Source: CBDFGQ01 sp965247295 (GTDB lineage: Bacteria; Chloroflexota; Dehalococcoidia; Lucifugimonadales; JAGWBF01). Taken from it: a DNA stretch of 64,000 nt. This document shows positions 42,145-50,242 of the stretch, one piece after another (positions within the stretch are counted from its first letter, which is position 1; each line of letters opens with the position of its first letter). The stretch spans positions 558,001-622,000 of the forward strand of contig CBDFGQ010000007.1 in NCBI GenBank assembly GCA_965247295.1, read 5' to 3'. Below the pieces are notes generated by a model. The model searched no databases. It was not told the origin of the DNA and worked only from the letters and a program-made list of their open reading frames with translations. The position numbers were made by a program, and so were the translations under genes.

Positions 42145-42333
42145 ATGGTAGCTAGCAACCCCGGTCCGTCTCGGGAAGGGATCGACCGAGAGCTTATGGC
42201 GAAGGCTGCGGAACTGTGGGGTAGGGAGAGGGCGGAGGAGATCCGTGCCGCAGTGGAAGAGACTGCAGCGCACCTGTGGCTGGTGGCCCAGGCGCCGCCA
42301 GACCCGGAGGTGGAGCCTGGCTTCTTCCTATGA
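42145..42333 (+). CDS. Small AtzG-like partner of the downstream amidase
   Basis: A 62-residue, mostly helical protein. The segment A-A-E-L-W-G-R-E-R-A-E-E-I-R-x-A-V-E-E-T-A-A-H-L-W and the acidic P-P-D-P-E-V-E-P-G-F-F-L tail resemble the small proteins encoded just upstream of amidase-signature hydrolases (the AtzG/GatC-like accessory type). Start ATG 42145 follows GGAGGGCGGG. It is 235 bases upstream of the amidase on the same strand. The assignment as an amidase partner is inference from similarity and position. Confidence 0.65.
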   Translation: MVASNPGPSREGIDRELMAKAAELWGRERAEEIRAAVEETAAHLWLVAQAPPDPEVEPGFFL

Positions 42334-42568
42334 GGTCGGGCCAGGCATGCGGCGTCGGGGCCCTTGCTAGGTATCGGCCGTGGGTCCTCGATTAGCGGGC
42401 TGATGAGGAATGAGGTGTGCAGAGGGGCGAAGCCAATTTGCCGGGAGTCTGAGGGTGCCCCTCAGATATAAATCCCCCCCTCCTGGCCAGGGATGGGCAT
42501 TTGGGATACTCGAAGGGTTTTCAGCACCCTGCTAGTGCAAGAAGGGGATGGTCGAAACTGGAGGTGCT

Positions 42569-43927
42569 ATGGCGGAACCCTATGACCTGACGGTTGCGGA
42601 AGCGCACGAGGAAATAAGCACGGGACGCCTATCCTCGACGGAACTGGCGGAGTCGCTCCTCAACCGTATTGACGCCCTGGATCCCGCCCTCGAGGCATGG
42701 GTCACTATTGACCGGGAACAGGTACTGGGCCAGGCCAAGGACCGAGACGAGGAGCTCATCAAGAAGGGTCCCCGAGGGCCGCTCCATGGGATACCGGTGG
42801 GCCTGAAAGATATCTTCTACACCGCCGGCATGAAGACAACGGCGTGTTCTAAAATCTACGCCGATTTTGTTCCCTCCTACGACGCTACCTCTGTTATCCG
42901 CCTGAAGGAGGCGGGAGCAGTCATTCTCGGTAAGGCGGTCACCACGGAGTTTGCCACCGGCGACCCCTCACCGACACGCAATCCCTGGAACCCGGCCCAC
43001 ACTCCCGGAGGGTCCAGCAGCGGCTCCTCGGTGGCGGTGGCTACGCGGATGTGTCCTGCGGCCCTTGGCTCACAGACCGGTGGGTCTACCTGCAGGCCGG
43101 CCTCCTACAACGGAATCGTGGGACTGAAGCCAACCTACGGACGCATCAGCCGATACGGGGTTGTCCCGGTGAGCTGGTCTCTGGATACCGTGGGGATACT
43201 GGTCCGCAGCGTGGAAGACGCCGCCATCCTTCTGGCGGCCATGGCGGGACACGATCCCCAGGATCCCGGTTCGTCAGCGGAGCCCGTGCCCGACTACAGG
43301 AGCTCCCTGGACGGCCTCCAGGGTCCTCCGAGGATCGGGTTCATCCGGGAGTTCTTCCTGGACAGGAGCGATGAGGAGGTAAGCAAGCATACGGAGGAGG
43401 CGGTCCAGCGGCTCAGCACCGCCGGGGCTATAGTGGAGGAAGTGGGACTGCCCAAGAGCTTTGCGACCTGCTACGCGGCCCACCGCACGGTCATGAACGT
43501 GGAATGCGCGGCATTCCATCAGGAGTATTTCAAGGACCGGGCGGAGGATTACAGTTCCAAGCTGCGGGCCACTATAGAGACGGGTATGCTTATACCGGGC
43601 GTCAGCTACATGCAGGCCCAGCGTATGCGGCGCCACTTCCGCGAGGAAATGACGGAGGTAGCCGGCCGCGTGGATGCCCTCCTTACTCCATCCACCCATA
43701 CGCCGGCTCCCAGAGACCTGACCACTACGGGGGACCCAGTGTTTCAGAGCCCGTGGACATCGGCGGGCCTCCCTACGGTTACCATTCCTTCGGGATTGAG
43801 CGGATCGGGACTACCCCTGGGGATACAGCTGGCCGGGCCTCCCTTCTCGGAGGCGCGACTCCTGGCGGTGGCTCGCTGGTGCGAGGCAGCCTTGGATGTG
43901 CGGCTGGAGCCCCCCGGCCTGGGCTAA
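42569..43927 (+). CDS. Amidase-signature family amidase
   Basis: A protein of 452 residues. The Lys of the Ser-cisSer-Lys triad is Lys80 (H-G-I-P-V-G-L-K-D), the glycine/serine loop P-G-G-S-S-S-G-S-S is at 146-154, and the nucleophile is Ser173 in Q-T-G-G-S-T. V-G-L-K-P-T-Y-G-R-I-S follows. It hydrolyses carboxylic amides, or could be a GatA-like amidotransferase subunit; the absence of gatB/gatC here favours a free-standing amidase. ATG 42569 is chosen because GGAGGT is just upstream; the ATG at 42548 has no such site. It converges with the acyl-CoA ligase gene, overlapping by 4 bases. Confidence 0.9.
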   Translation: MAEPYDLTVAEAHEEISTGRLSSTELAESLLNRIDALDPALEAWVTIDREQVLGQAKDRDEELIKKGPRGPLHGIPVGLKDIFYTAGMKTTACSKIYADFVPSYDATSVIRLKEAGAVILGKAVTTEFATGDPSPTRNPWNPAHTPGGSSSGSSVAVATRMCPAALGSQTGGSTCRPASYNGIVGLKPTYGRISRYGVVPVSWSLDTVGILVRSVEDAAILLAAMAGHDPQDPGSSAEPVPDYRSSLDGLQGPPRIGFIREFFLDRSDEEVSKHTEEAVQRLSTAGAIVEEVGLPKSFATCYAAHRTVMNVECAAFHQEYFKDRAEDYSSKLRATIETGMLIPGVSYMQAQRMRRHFREEMTEVAGRVDALLTPSTHTPAPRDLTTTGDPVFQSPWTSAGLPTVTIPSGLSGSGLPLGIQLAGPPFSEARLLAVARWCEAALDVRLEPPGLG

Positions 43928-45543
43928 GGGCTGGAGAGGGAGTCCCTAAACCGGTGCCGTAGCGCGACCTTGTCGTATTTACCCACGCTGGTTTTGGGGA
44001 TCTCTTCCAAGAATACAACGTCGTCAGGGAGCCACCAGCGGGCGAACCGACCTTGGAGGTGGGCCAAGACGTCTTCTGGCGTGAGTGTTCCCTCCGCCTC
44101 GGCCTTTGGAACCACGCATGCCAGAGGGCGTTCCTGCCAGTGGGGGTGAGGTACGGCGATGACCGCTGCCTCCAGAACTCCGGAATGAGACATAATGGCC
44201 GCTTCCAGGTCCACCGATGAGATCCATTCTCCCCCGCTCCTGATCACGTCTCTGGCCCGGTCCACGATCTGAATGTAGCCCTCTTCGTCTACGTTGGCGA
44301 TGTCGCCTGTGTGATACCAGCCGTTGCGGAAGCTCTCGGCCGTACGGGGGTCGTCATAGTACTCGCTGGCGATCCATGGGCCCCTGAGGAGCAGCTCACC
44401 CCGCTGCTTGCCGTCCCAGGGAAGGGTCTTTCCTCCCTCGTCCACCAGCTTCATCTCCAGGCCGGGCACAACGAGGCCCTGCTTTGACTTGACGGCCAAC
44501 TTCTGGTCGTCGCTCAGGGAATCCATGTGGCTCTTCAAGTTGCTGATAGCCACCAGCGGTGAGGCTTCCGTCATGCCATAGGCCTGCACCAGCCTGACCC
44601 CGTGCACCCTGTCGTACGCCTCGATGAGGCTGGCGGGAACTGCCGCGCCGCCGCTTAGTATCAAACGCAGGCTTTTGAGGTCGTACTTTTCGGCCGACCG
44701 TTCCAAGAAGTCCAGTACCCCAATCCAGATGGTGGGCACTCCCATGGCCACCGTGACCCGCTCCGCTTGAATCAGCTCACAGATGGCCTTGGGATCGGGC
44801 CTGACGCCGGGCAGCACCTGGTCCGCCCCCAGCATGGTGCAGCTAAATGGGGTGCCCCAGCAATTCACGTGGAACATGGGCACCACGGCCATGACCACGT
44901 CCCGCTCCGAGAGGGCGATGAAGTCGGTCATGCACTGCATCATCGTATGCAGGTAGATTGCCCGGTGGTTGTAGATAACGCCCTTAGCACGGCCGGTGGT
45001 GGCGGAGGTGTAGCAAAGACCCGCAGGGGCCCACTCATCAAGTTCGGGAAATTGATATGGGGGGGAGGCCTGAGCCAAGAGCTCTTCGTAGGGGTGGGCA
45101 GAGGGCAGGCCGGCAGACGATGCGTTATCGCCGTCGCCCATGACGATGATATGGCGCACCGTCTCCAGGCGGTCCGTTATGGCCGCGATGAGGGGCGCCA
45201 GGTCCTCGTCTACCAGGAGCGCCACATCCTGGGCGTGGTTGATAATGTGCGCCAGGTCGTCGGGAGAGAGTCTGATATTGACGGTGTGCAGCACGCCGCC
45301 CATGGAGGGCACCGCCCAGTAGGCCTCCATGTGGCGATGGGTATTCCAGGCACAGGTGGCGACTCGTTCTCCCGGCTTTACCCCAAGGCCTTGGAGGGCG
45401 CCAGCCAGCCGGCAGCTCCGCTCGTATAGCTCCCGGTACGAATGCCGCTGGACTCCCCCAGGGACCCGCGTCACTATGCCCTTTCTGGGGAAGCTGGTGC
45501 GTGCCCGGTCCAGGATGCGCGGGAGGGTGAGGGGGTAGTGCAT
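43924..45543 (-). CDS. Acyl-CoA synthetase (AMP-forming, medium/long-chain)
   Basis: An ANL-superfamily ligase of 539 residues. The P-loop-like A3 motif Y-T-S-A-T-T-G-R-A-K-G-V is near 183, Q-A-Y-G-M-T-E-A-S-P is A5, Y-H-T-G-D-I-A-N-V-D-E-E-G-Y-I-Q-I-V-D-R-A-R-D-V-I-R is A7-A8, and the catalytic Lys is in P-K-T-S-V-G-K-Y-D-K. It activates a carboxylic acid to its CoA thioester. The sequence is closest in style to fatty-acyl-CoA ligases of the AlkK group. Start ATG 45543 (a TTG precedes it) with GGAGG ~10 bases upstream. The SDR gene lies 19 bases upstream. Confidence 0.93.
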   Translation of the reverse strand: MHYPLTLPRILDRARTSFPRKGIVTRVPGGVQRHSYRELYERSCRLAGALQGLGVKPGERVATCAWNTHRHMEAYWAVPSMGGVLHTVNIRLSPDDLAHIINHAQDVALLVDEDLAPLIAAITDRLETVRHIIVMGDGDNASSAGLPSAHPYEELLAQASPPYQFPELDEWAPAGLCYTSATTGRAKGVIYNHRAIYLHTMMQCMTDFIALSERDVVMAVVPMFHVNCWGTPFSCTMLGADQVLPGVRPDPKAICELIQAERVTVAMGVPTIWIGVLDFLERSAEKYDLKSLRLILSGGAAVPASLIEAYDRVHGVRLVQAYGMTEASPLVAISNLKSHMDSLSDDQKLAVKSKQGLVVPGLEMKLVDEGGKTLPWDGKQRGELLLRGPWIASEYYDDPRTAESFRNGWYHTGDIANVDEEGYIQIVDRARDVIRSGGEWISSVDLEAAIMSHSGVLEAAVIAVPHPHWQERPLACVVPKAEAEGTLTPEDVLAHLQGRFARWWLPDDVVFLEEIPKTSVGKYDKVALRHRFRDSLSSP

Positions 45544-45562
45544 CAACGCTGGAGCCTCCTCG

Positions 45563-46363
45563 CTACGTCTCTGGAGACATTATACTGAGCCCCCCGTCGA
45601 TGGCCCAGGTCTGACCCGTAACGTAGGAGCCTGCGGCGGATGCGAGGTACACGGCCAGATAACCCACTTCCTTCAGCTGGCCCAGCCGGCCCAGGGGGAC
45701 GGTCCGCTTGGAGTCATCTCCCCGTTTTTGGTAGTCATTGGGCGTCATCTGGTCGGGGTCCGGGAACTGGCCGGGGGCGATGGCGTTGACCCGGACACCG
45801 TATGGCCCCCACTCCTGGGCCAGGCACTCGGTGAACCGCATGAGCCCCGCCTTGGCGGCGTCGTAGGCCGAGCGGTTTGCCTTGCCACGGAAGGATGCCC
45901 AGCCCGAGATGTTGATAACGCAGCCCTCGCGACGCTCCAGGAAGTGGGGGCCAAAGGCGCGGCACCCCTGAAACGCCTCGGTGAGGTTGATGTCGATGAT
46001 ACTATGCCACTCCACTTCGGTCATCCCCGGGGGCCCACCTCCCGGCAAGGTGGCTACGGGCTTGGTGATGGCATCTCCCACGCAGTTAACCAGCACGTCC
46101 AGGTGGCCGAAGCGTTGGAGGACGTCGCTTGCCAGCTGGTCCATGTCGGCGGCCTTGGTGGCGTCGCCGGAGAAGGCCAGGCCCTGCCGCCCCAGGTTGC
46201 GCACCTCTTCGGCCACCTTTGTGGCGCCCACGGGCGTCAGACCGGTGACGGCTACGTCGGCACCGGCTTCGGCGAAAGCGAGAGCTATCCCCTTGCCAAT
46301 GCCCCGCCCCGCTCCCACACAAAGGACCTTGGTATTCTCGACGCTGAACTGCGGTGTGGGCAT
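45563..46363 (-). CDS. SDR-family oxidoreductase
   Basis: A classical short-chain dehydrogenase of 266 residues. The cofactor motif is C-V-G-A-G-R-G-I-G-K-G-I (variant of TGxxxGIG), and the active site has N-I-S-G-W-A-S-F-R-G-K-A-N-R-S-A-Y-D-A-A-K with Ser, Tyr and Lys in the usual spacing. R-V-N-A-I-A-P-G-Q and the C-terminal G-Q-T-W-A-I-D-G-G-L are also typical. Substrate unknown; likely a hydroxyacyl- or alcohol-type substrate given the adjacent acyl-CoA ligase. ATG 46363 follows a strong AGGAGG; the two genes form an operon. Confidence 0.92.
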   Translation of the reverse strand: MPTPQFSVENTKVLCVGAGRGIGKGIALAFAEAGADVAVTGLTPVGATKVAEEVRNLGRQGLAFSGDATKAADMDQLASDVLQRFGHLDVLVNCVGDAITKPVATLPGGGPPGMTEVEWHSIIDINLTEAFQGCRAFGPHFLERREGCVINISGWASFRGKANRSAYDAAKAGLMRFTECLAQEWGPYGVRVNAIAPGQFPDPDQMTPNDYQKRGDDSKRTVPLGRLGQLKEVGYLAVYLASAAGSYVTGQTWAIDGGLSIMSPET

Positions 46364-46715
46364 GTCCCTCCTCCTAGACCTTTACTTGGCACCCCACCGG
46401 CGTCCCCATTCTGTGGGTCTGCACCCACGGGATCTCGTAACCTTCCCCGAGGACGGTTATCCCCTCACACCCGCCCTGACTCTGTTCGGAGGCAGTGGGA
46501 TTTTCATGGTGCCGTTGGTGGGTAGCAGTGTAATCCCGGTAGAGAGTCTCGTCAATTGGCGCTACGCCGGTGTCTCGAATGGGCGGACCTCCCGTCCGGC
46601 CCTTTGACGGTGCATCCGGGGCTGGAGTATCATACGGTGTCAGCTACCCGGATAGCGTGCCGGGGAGGGGAATGGCCAGGCGAGACCCCGAGAGGCGTCC
46701 GGACAAGGAGGAGAG
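46364..46715. other. 352-base divergent intergenic region
   Basis: Lies between the SDR gene (minus) and the FAH gene (plus). It holds the FAH promoter described separately and the SD site AAGGAGGAGAG directly before ATG 46716. Open frames through it are antisense extensions with no similarity or start signal, so no gene is called. Confidence 0.6.
46604..46633 (+). promoter_or_regulatory. Predicted promoter for the 46716 FAH gene
   Basis: TTGACG (5 of 6) at 46604-46609 and TATCAT (5 of 6) at 46628-46633 with an 18-base spacer. The predicted leader is about 75 bases. Confidence 0.55.
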
Positions 46716-47471
46716 ATGAAGTTCGCTCGATATCTTGCACATGGTCAGGTTAGCTACGGGGTAGTAGAGGGTGACACCCTCAAAGAGATCACGACCAGCC
46801 CGTTTGAGGAGTACCAGGTCACCGACCACTCCCACCCCATTTCGGAGGTTAAGCTTTTGACCCCCACCTCTCCCTCAAAGATCCTGGCGGTGGGGCTCAA
46901 CTACTCCAGCCATCTCCACGAGCGTCCCGCCCTCACGGAGCCCCTGATATTCCTCAAGACCCCCTCGTCCCTGGTGAGCCAGGGGGAACCTATCGTACGC
47001 CCGCGAGACGTGGAGACGCTGGACGAAGAGGCTGAACTGGTGGTCATAATGAAGCGCCGTTGCAAGAACGTCTCCAGAGAGGAGGCGTTGGACTACGTTC
47101 TGGGTTACACATGCGGCAATGACGTGAGTGCCCGGGAGTGGCAGCGGGGGGACGGCCAGTGGTGGCGGGCCAAGTCCACCGATACCTTTTCCCCGGTGGG
47201 TCCATATATAGCCGACGACATCGACCCCGGTAAGGTGATGCTGCGTGCCCGCGTCAACGGCAAGGAGGTCCAGGCGGAAAGCACGTCCTACTTCATCTTT
47301 GATGTGCCTGCGATCATCAGCTGGACGTCGCGGCGCATGACCCTGGAGCCGGGAGACATGATCTTCACCGGAACCCCCGGGAACCCGGCCCACCTCAATG
47401 CCGGTGACACGGTGGAGATAGACATTGAGGGCATCGGCGTGCTGTCTAACCCCGTGACGATGGAAGAGTAG
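46716..47471 (+). CDS. Fumarylacetoacetate hydrolase family protein
   Basis: A protein of 251 residues with an N-terminal DUF2437-like segment (M-K-F-A-R-Y-L-x-x-G-x-V-x-Y-G) and the FAH catalytic domain. Metal ligands are in D-E-E-A-E-L-V-V (Glu pair) and G-N-D-V-S-A-R-E (Asp); I-F-T-G-T-P-G is the distal conserved loop. Family members cleave or tautomerise beta-diketo and related acids, for example in aromatic catabolism. Start ATG 46716 with AAGGAGG. A second FAH paralogue is at 52264-53049, so this region carries at least two. Confidence 0.9.
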   Translation: MKFARYLAHGQVSYGVVEGDTLKEITTSPFEEYQVTDHSHPISEVKLLTPTSPSKILAVGLNYSSHLHERPALTEPLIFLKTPSSLVSQGEPIVRPRDVETLDEEAELVVIMKRRCKNVSREEALDYVLGYTCGNDVSAREWQRGDGQWWRAKSTDTFSPVGPYIADDIDPGKVMLRARVNGKEVQAESTSYFIFDVPAIISWTSRRMTLEPGDMIFTGTPGNPAHLNAGDTVEIDIEGIGVLSNPVTMEE

Positions 47472-47522
47472 GCGCCGCCCGGAAGTGAACGACTGGCGGT
47501 TCCGCCGCGGGGCGGCTCCCGA

Positions 47523-47843
47523 TTAAGCCGGCCCTGGGAAGAAATCGGGGCCGAGCATGATCTGGTTTTTCTGGCTCATGAGTAGCTTCTGGACCCGTGG
47601 TACGTACTCATTCACCCAGCGTGGGTCGGTTCTTACGGCCTTCATCTTCTTTTCCAGGTCCGCCGCATCCTCGTAGGCCCATATGTGTATTACCTGGTTC
47701 AGGGTGCCGATATCGGTGTAGTACCACCCCGCCAGCTTGACCCCGTGGGACTGTCGCACGGGCAAGCCGATCTCCCGAACGGCGGCCATGTACTCGGGCA
47801 AGGTTCCCGGTTTGAGCTCGTAAATCCTCATGTCGTAAATCAT
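47523..47843 (-). CDS. NIPSNAP-family protein
   Basis: A 106-residue dimeric alpha/beta-barrel-type protein. M-I-Y-D-M-R-I-Y-E-L-K-P-G at the N-terminus, G-W-Y-Y-T-D-I-G-T-L-N-Q-V-I-H-I-W-A-Y in the middle and the basic R-x-D-P-R-W near the end are the NIPSNAP signature. Bacterial members occur near degradation genes; the activity is unknown. The start at 47843 follows AGGAG; an open frame upstream to 47915 has no similarity. It lies 19 bases beyond the LVIVD gene on the same strand. Confidence 0.88.
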   Translation of the reverse strand: MIYDMRIYELKPGTLPEYMAAVREIGLPVRQSHGVKLAGWYYTDIGTLNQVIHIWAYEDAADLEKKMKAVRTDPRWVNEYVPRVQKLLMSQKNQIMLGPDFFPGPA

Positions 47844-47862
47844 CGTGTCCACTCCTGTTCCG

Positions 47863-49074
47863 TTAAAATTGTGGCTCCAGGATGTAAAGGCCGCCCATGA
47901 CGCGGTCCACGGCATAGATAAGCTGATTCTCGTCCACGTAAACGTCGTTTATCGAGTTGAAAGGGGCCCCTTGAGGCACCGGCGGCACGAAGTAAGCCAC
48001 CTCCTCGGGCCGGAAGGGGTTGGAGATGTCGTGGACCCGAAGGCCAGCGTTGAAGTAGGTGCCGTAAACCAGGTCGTTGGAGACGTGAGACGTTGGCACC
48101 GGTAGGTTCTCGTGGATGTTGTGGGCTCCGTAGCGCCCCGGCCTGTCGCAGAACTTTTCCTTGTCCATGGGCAGCGAGCTCAGCATCACCAGGTTGGTCT
48201 CCTCGCTGGCATCCACGATCCAGACCAGCTTGGGCCAGTCCTCACAGTGTTCGTACCCCGATGCCTCCTCGCTGACGACCAGAAGCTCCCGGTCAAAGAG
48301 GGGCACGACGGTATGGGTGAAGCCCACCAGCGGCGGATGATAGTCCAGCTGGCTTACCATCCGGGGCCTGGACACATCGGAGATGTCCAGGATGATCACA
48401 CCCGCGTCTATGTAGCCCAGGTACGCACGGTCCGGGCGCTGGGGGTAGACATTGGCGTTGTGGATGCGGTACCCCACGTCAAACTGGGGATGGGGGGTGG
48501 GGGGTGCCGTGTCGTCCCCCTGCCTGGTACCGGGAAGCCACCAGCGGCCCACCTCCTGGGGCTTGGCGGGGTCGCTTATGTCCACGATCATGTAGAACTG
48601 GTGGTCCTTTGGGTTAGTCGGAACGTGGTCGGGGGCGCCCGTGCTCAGGTGGGCGTAGTGACCGTCCACGCTCTAGACGCAGTGGACGCCTTGGGAATGG
48701 GGGCCCGACGTATCGAAGAAGCCGATTTGCCGTGGCTCCTCGGGGTTGCCGATGTCGTATATGCCCATGCCCGCGGGCGACAGGCCGGGGCGGGTCACTT
48801 GATAGGCTACCAGGAGGATGTTGTCAACCACGGCCAGGGAGTTGGAACGTACCTGGGCGTGGGGCAGCTCGGTCTGAGTTATCATCCTGGGATTCGCCGG
48901 ATCGATCACGTCCATGACCGTGGTGTCCTTGGGCGCCCTCTCGTGGGCCAGGTAGAGGACCCTCTGGCCGCTGGGGCGTTGCTGAAGGGCTATCCCCTCG
49001 CCTACGTTGCTGTGGCCATCCAGGTCGTGATGAGACACCAGCCGCAGGTTCTTGATCTCGCCTTGATCTGCCAT
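47863..49074 (-). pseudogene. LVIVD-repeat (beta-propeller) protein interrupted by an in-frame TAG
   Basis: The 5' part (49074-48673) and the 3' part (48669-47863) are in the same frame with a single TAG codon (48673-48675) between them. Together they encode ~403 residues with repeated D-V-I-D-P-A-N-P-R-M, Y-D-I-G-N-P-E-E-P-R-Q, V-D-I-S-D-P-A-K-P-Q-E, L-D-I-S-D-V-S-R-P-R-M and H-D-I-S-N-P-F-R-P-E-E units, the LVIVD repeat pattern. The TAG stands where relatives, as I recall them, have Trp in a V-W-x-V-D-G-x-Y-A-H-L-S-T segment, so a TGG to TAG change is likely. No signal peptide. Whether this is a real nonsense mutation is open. Confidence 0.75.
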
Positions 49075-49185
49075 AGGATCTCCTGTTCTGCCTCAAAGCG
49101 GGGACGTACAGGGTCTTGGCGTTTTGTGGAAAAACCCGCGTTTACTACCTGGACCGGCCACTGGGGCACGGAACTACCGCGGCCC

Positions 49186-49214
49186 ACTATAACACACGAT
49201 ATTGACACACACAA
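49186..49214 (-). promoter_or_regulatory. Predicted promoter for the LVIVD gene
   Basis: On the minus strand, TTGTGT (3 of 6; plus-strand 49209-49214) and TATAGT (5 of 6; 49186-49191) are 17 bases apart. The predicted start of transcription is ~105 bases before the ATG at 49074. Confidence 0.4.
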
Positions 49215-49242
49215 CGCGGTGGTCAGAGGGGCGCCTGGAAGC

Positions 49243-49271
49243 TGTACAACCTTGAGGGCCCGTGGCATAAT
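49243..49271 (+). promoter_or_regulatory. Predicted promoter for the cobalamin-binding protein gene
   Basis: TGTACA (4 of 6) at 49243-49248 and CATAAT (5 of 6) at 49266-49271 with a 17-base spacer. The leader would be ~25-30 bases, too short for a cobalamin riboswitch; none was seen. Confidence 0.45.
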
Positions 49272-49305
49272 GCTGGGCGTGCGGAGCAAAACCAGGGGGT
49301 GTATG

Positions 49306-50238
49306 ATGCGTATCTGTTCCTTCTTGCCCAGCGCGACGGAGATGGTGTATGCCCTGGGGTTGGGCGATCACCTTTACGGCGTCAGCCATGAGTGTGACTA
49401 TCCACCCGAGGCTCGAAAGCTGCCCCGGGTAGCCTATAGCATCTTTGACGAGGGCGAACACTCTAGCGCGGATATTGACCGGATGATTAAGGAGCGGCTG
49501 ACAGAGGGCAAGGGGATCTACGAGATCGACGAGGATGTGCTTCGTGAGGCGGAGCCGGACCTGTTGCTCACCCAAGAGCTCTGCGCCGAGTGAGCAATAA
49601 CGGCGCGGCAGGTTGCCGACGCGACGGAAAAGCTGCCCAAGGTGCCGGAGATCCTCTCCCTGGACCCGGTGTCATTGGAAGGCGTGCTGGGAGACATCTT
49701 GAAGGTGGGTCAGGCCACGAGTACAGAGGGAGTGGCCGAGGGGCTGGTGGCCTCCCTTCGACGTAGGATCGACACGGTAAAGAATAAGGCAGCCCTCGCA
49801 CAGACCAGGCCCAAAGTCGCCTGCCTGGAGTGGATGGAGCCCGTGCTGTGCGCGGGCCACTGGGTGCCGGAGATGGTGGAGCTGGCCGGTGGGGAGGACT
49901 GCCTGGGGAAGAAGGACAGCCCCTCCTTCAGGGTCGAGTGGGAGCAGGTACTTGAGGAACGACCCGACGTGGTGGTGATCACCCCTTGTGGCTTCGACGT
50001 AAGGCGGGGGCTCCAGGAGGTGCATCTGCTGACGTCCAGGGATGGATGGAAGTCGCTGCCCGCGGTGGAATCGGGCCGGGTGTACGTCGTGGATGCCAGC
50101 GCCTACTTCAGCCGTTCGGGACCCAGGCTGGTGGACGGCCTGGAGGTCATGGCGGAGATGCTGCACCCGGAGATCTTTTCGGGAATGGTCCCGGAGGGTG
50201 CGGTCGCCCGTCTTTACGGGGAGCGGGTCTCGCGCTGA
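49306..50238 (+). CDS. Cobalamin-binding (BtuF-like) protein with in-frame TGA, possible selenocysteine
   Basis: M-R-I-C-S-F-L-P-S-A-T-E-M-V-Y-A-L-G and S-H-E-C-D-Y-P-P-E-A open a substrate-binding-fold protein of the BtuF/FecB type, without signal peptide. The frame meets TGA at 49591-49593 and continues unbroken to 50238 (310 codons total). The TGA follows L-T-Q-E-L-C-A-E and precedes A-I-T-A-R-Q-V; relatives, as I recall them, have a C-x-x-C motif here (L-C-D-V-C-A), so TGA replaces the second Cys. A SECIS-like hairpin follows at the right distance. Start at 49306 is set by AGGGGG six bases upstream; ATG 49303 is the alternative. Either a selenoprotein or a nonsense-mutated gene. Confidence 0.6.
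49591..49622 (+). promoter_or_regulatory. Putative bacterial SECIS element at the in-frame TGA
   Basis: After TGA (49591-49593) and nine bases comes a hairpin: GCG-CGGCA (49603-49610), loop GGT (49611-49613), TGCCG-(A)-CGC (49614-49622), eight base pairs with one bulged A. The first loop base, a G, is 18 bases after the TGA, close to the position in E. coli fdhF, and the loop begins GG as bacterial SECIS models require. GC-rich hairpins are common in this genome, so this is suggestive, not proof. Confidence 0.4.
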
Positions 50239-50242
50239 AAGC

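Noticed and set aside
48673..48675. TAG as pyrrolysine codon
   Set aside because: Relatives are believed to have Trp here, and pyrrolysine is not expected in this protein type; TGG to TAG mutation or error is simpler.
49202..49207. Perfect TTGACA upstream of the cobalamin-binding gene
   Set aside because: No acceptable -10 box 16-18 bases downstream; the TGTACA-N17-CATAAT pair is better placed.
48112..49302. Long plus-strand open frame continuing upstream of the cobalamin-binding gene
   Set aside because: It is the antisense of the LVIVD gene, has no similarity and no start signal; the real gene begins at 49306.
49075..49302. Cobalamin riboswitch before the BtuF-like gene
   Set aside because: The gap is short, the predicted leader only ~25-30 bases, and no B12-box-like sequence was recognised.
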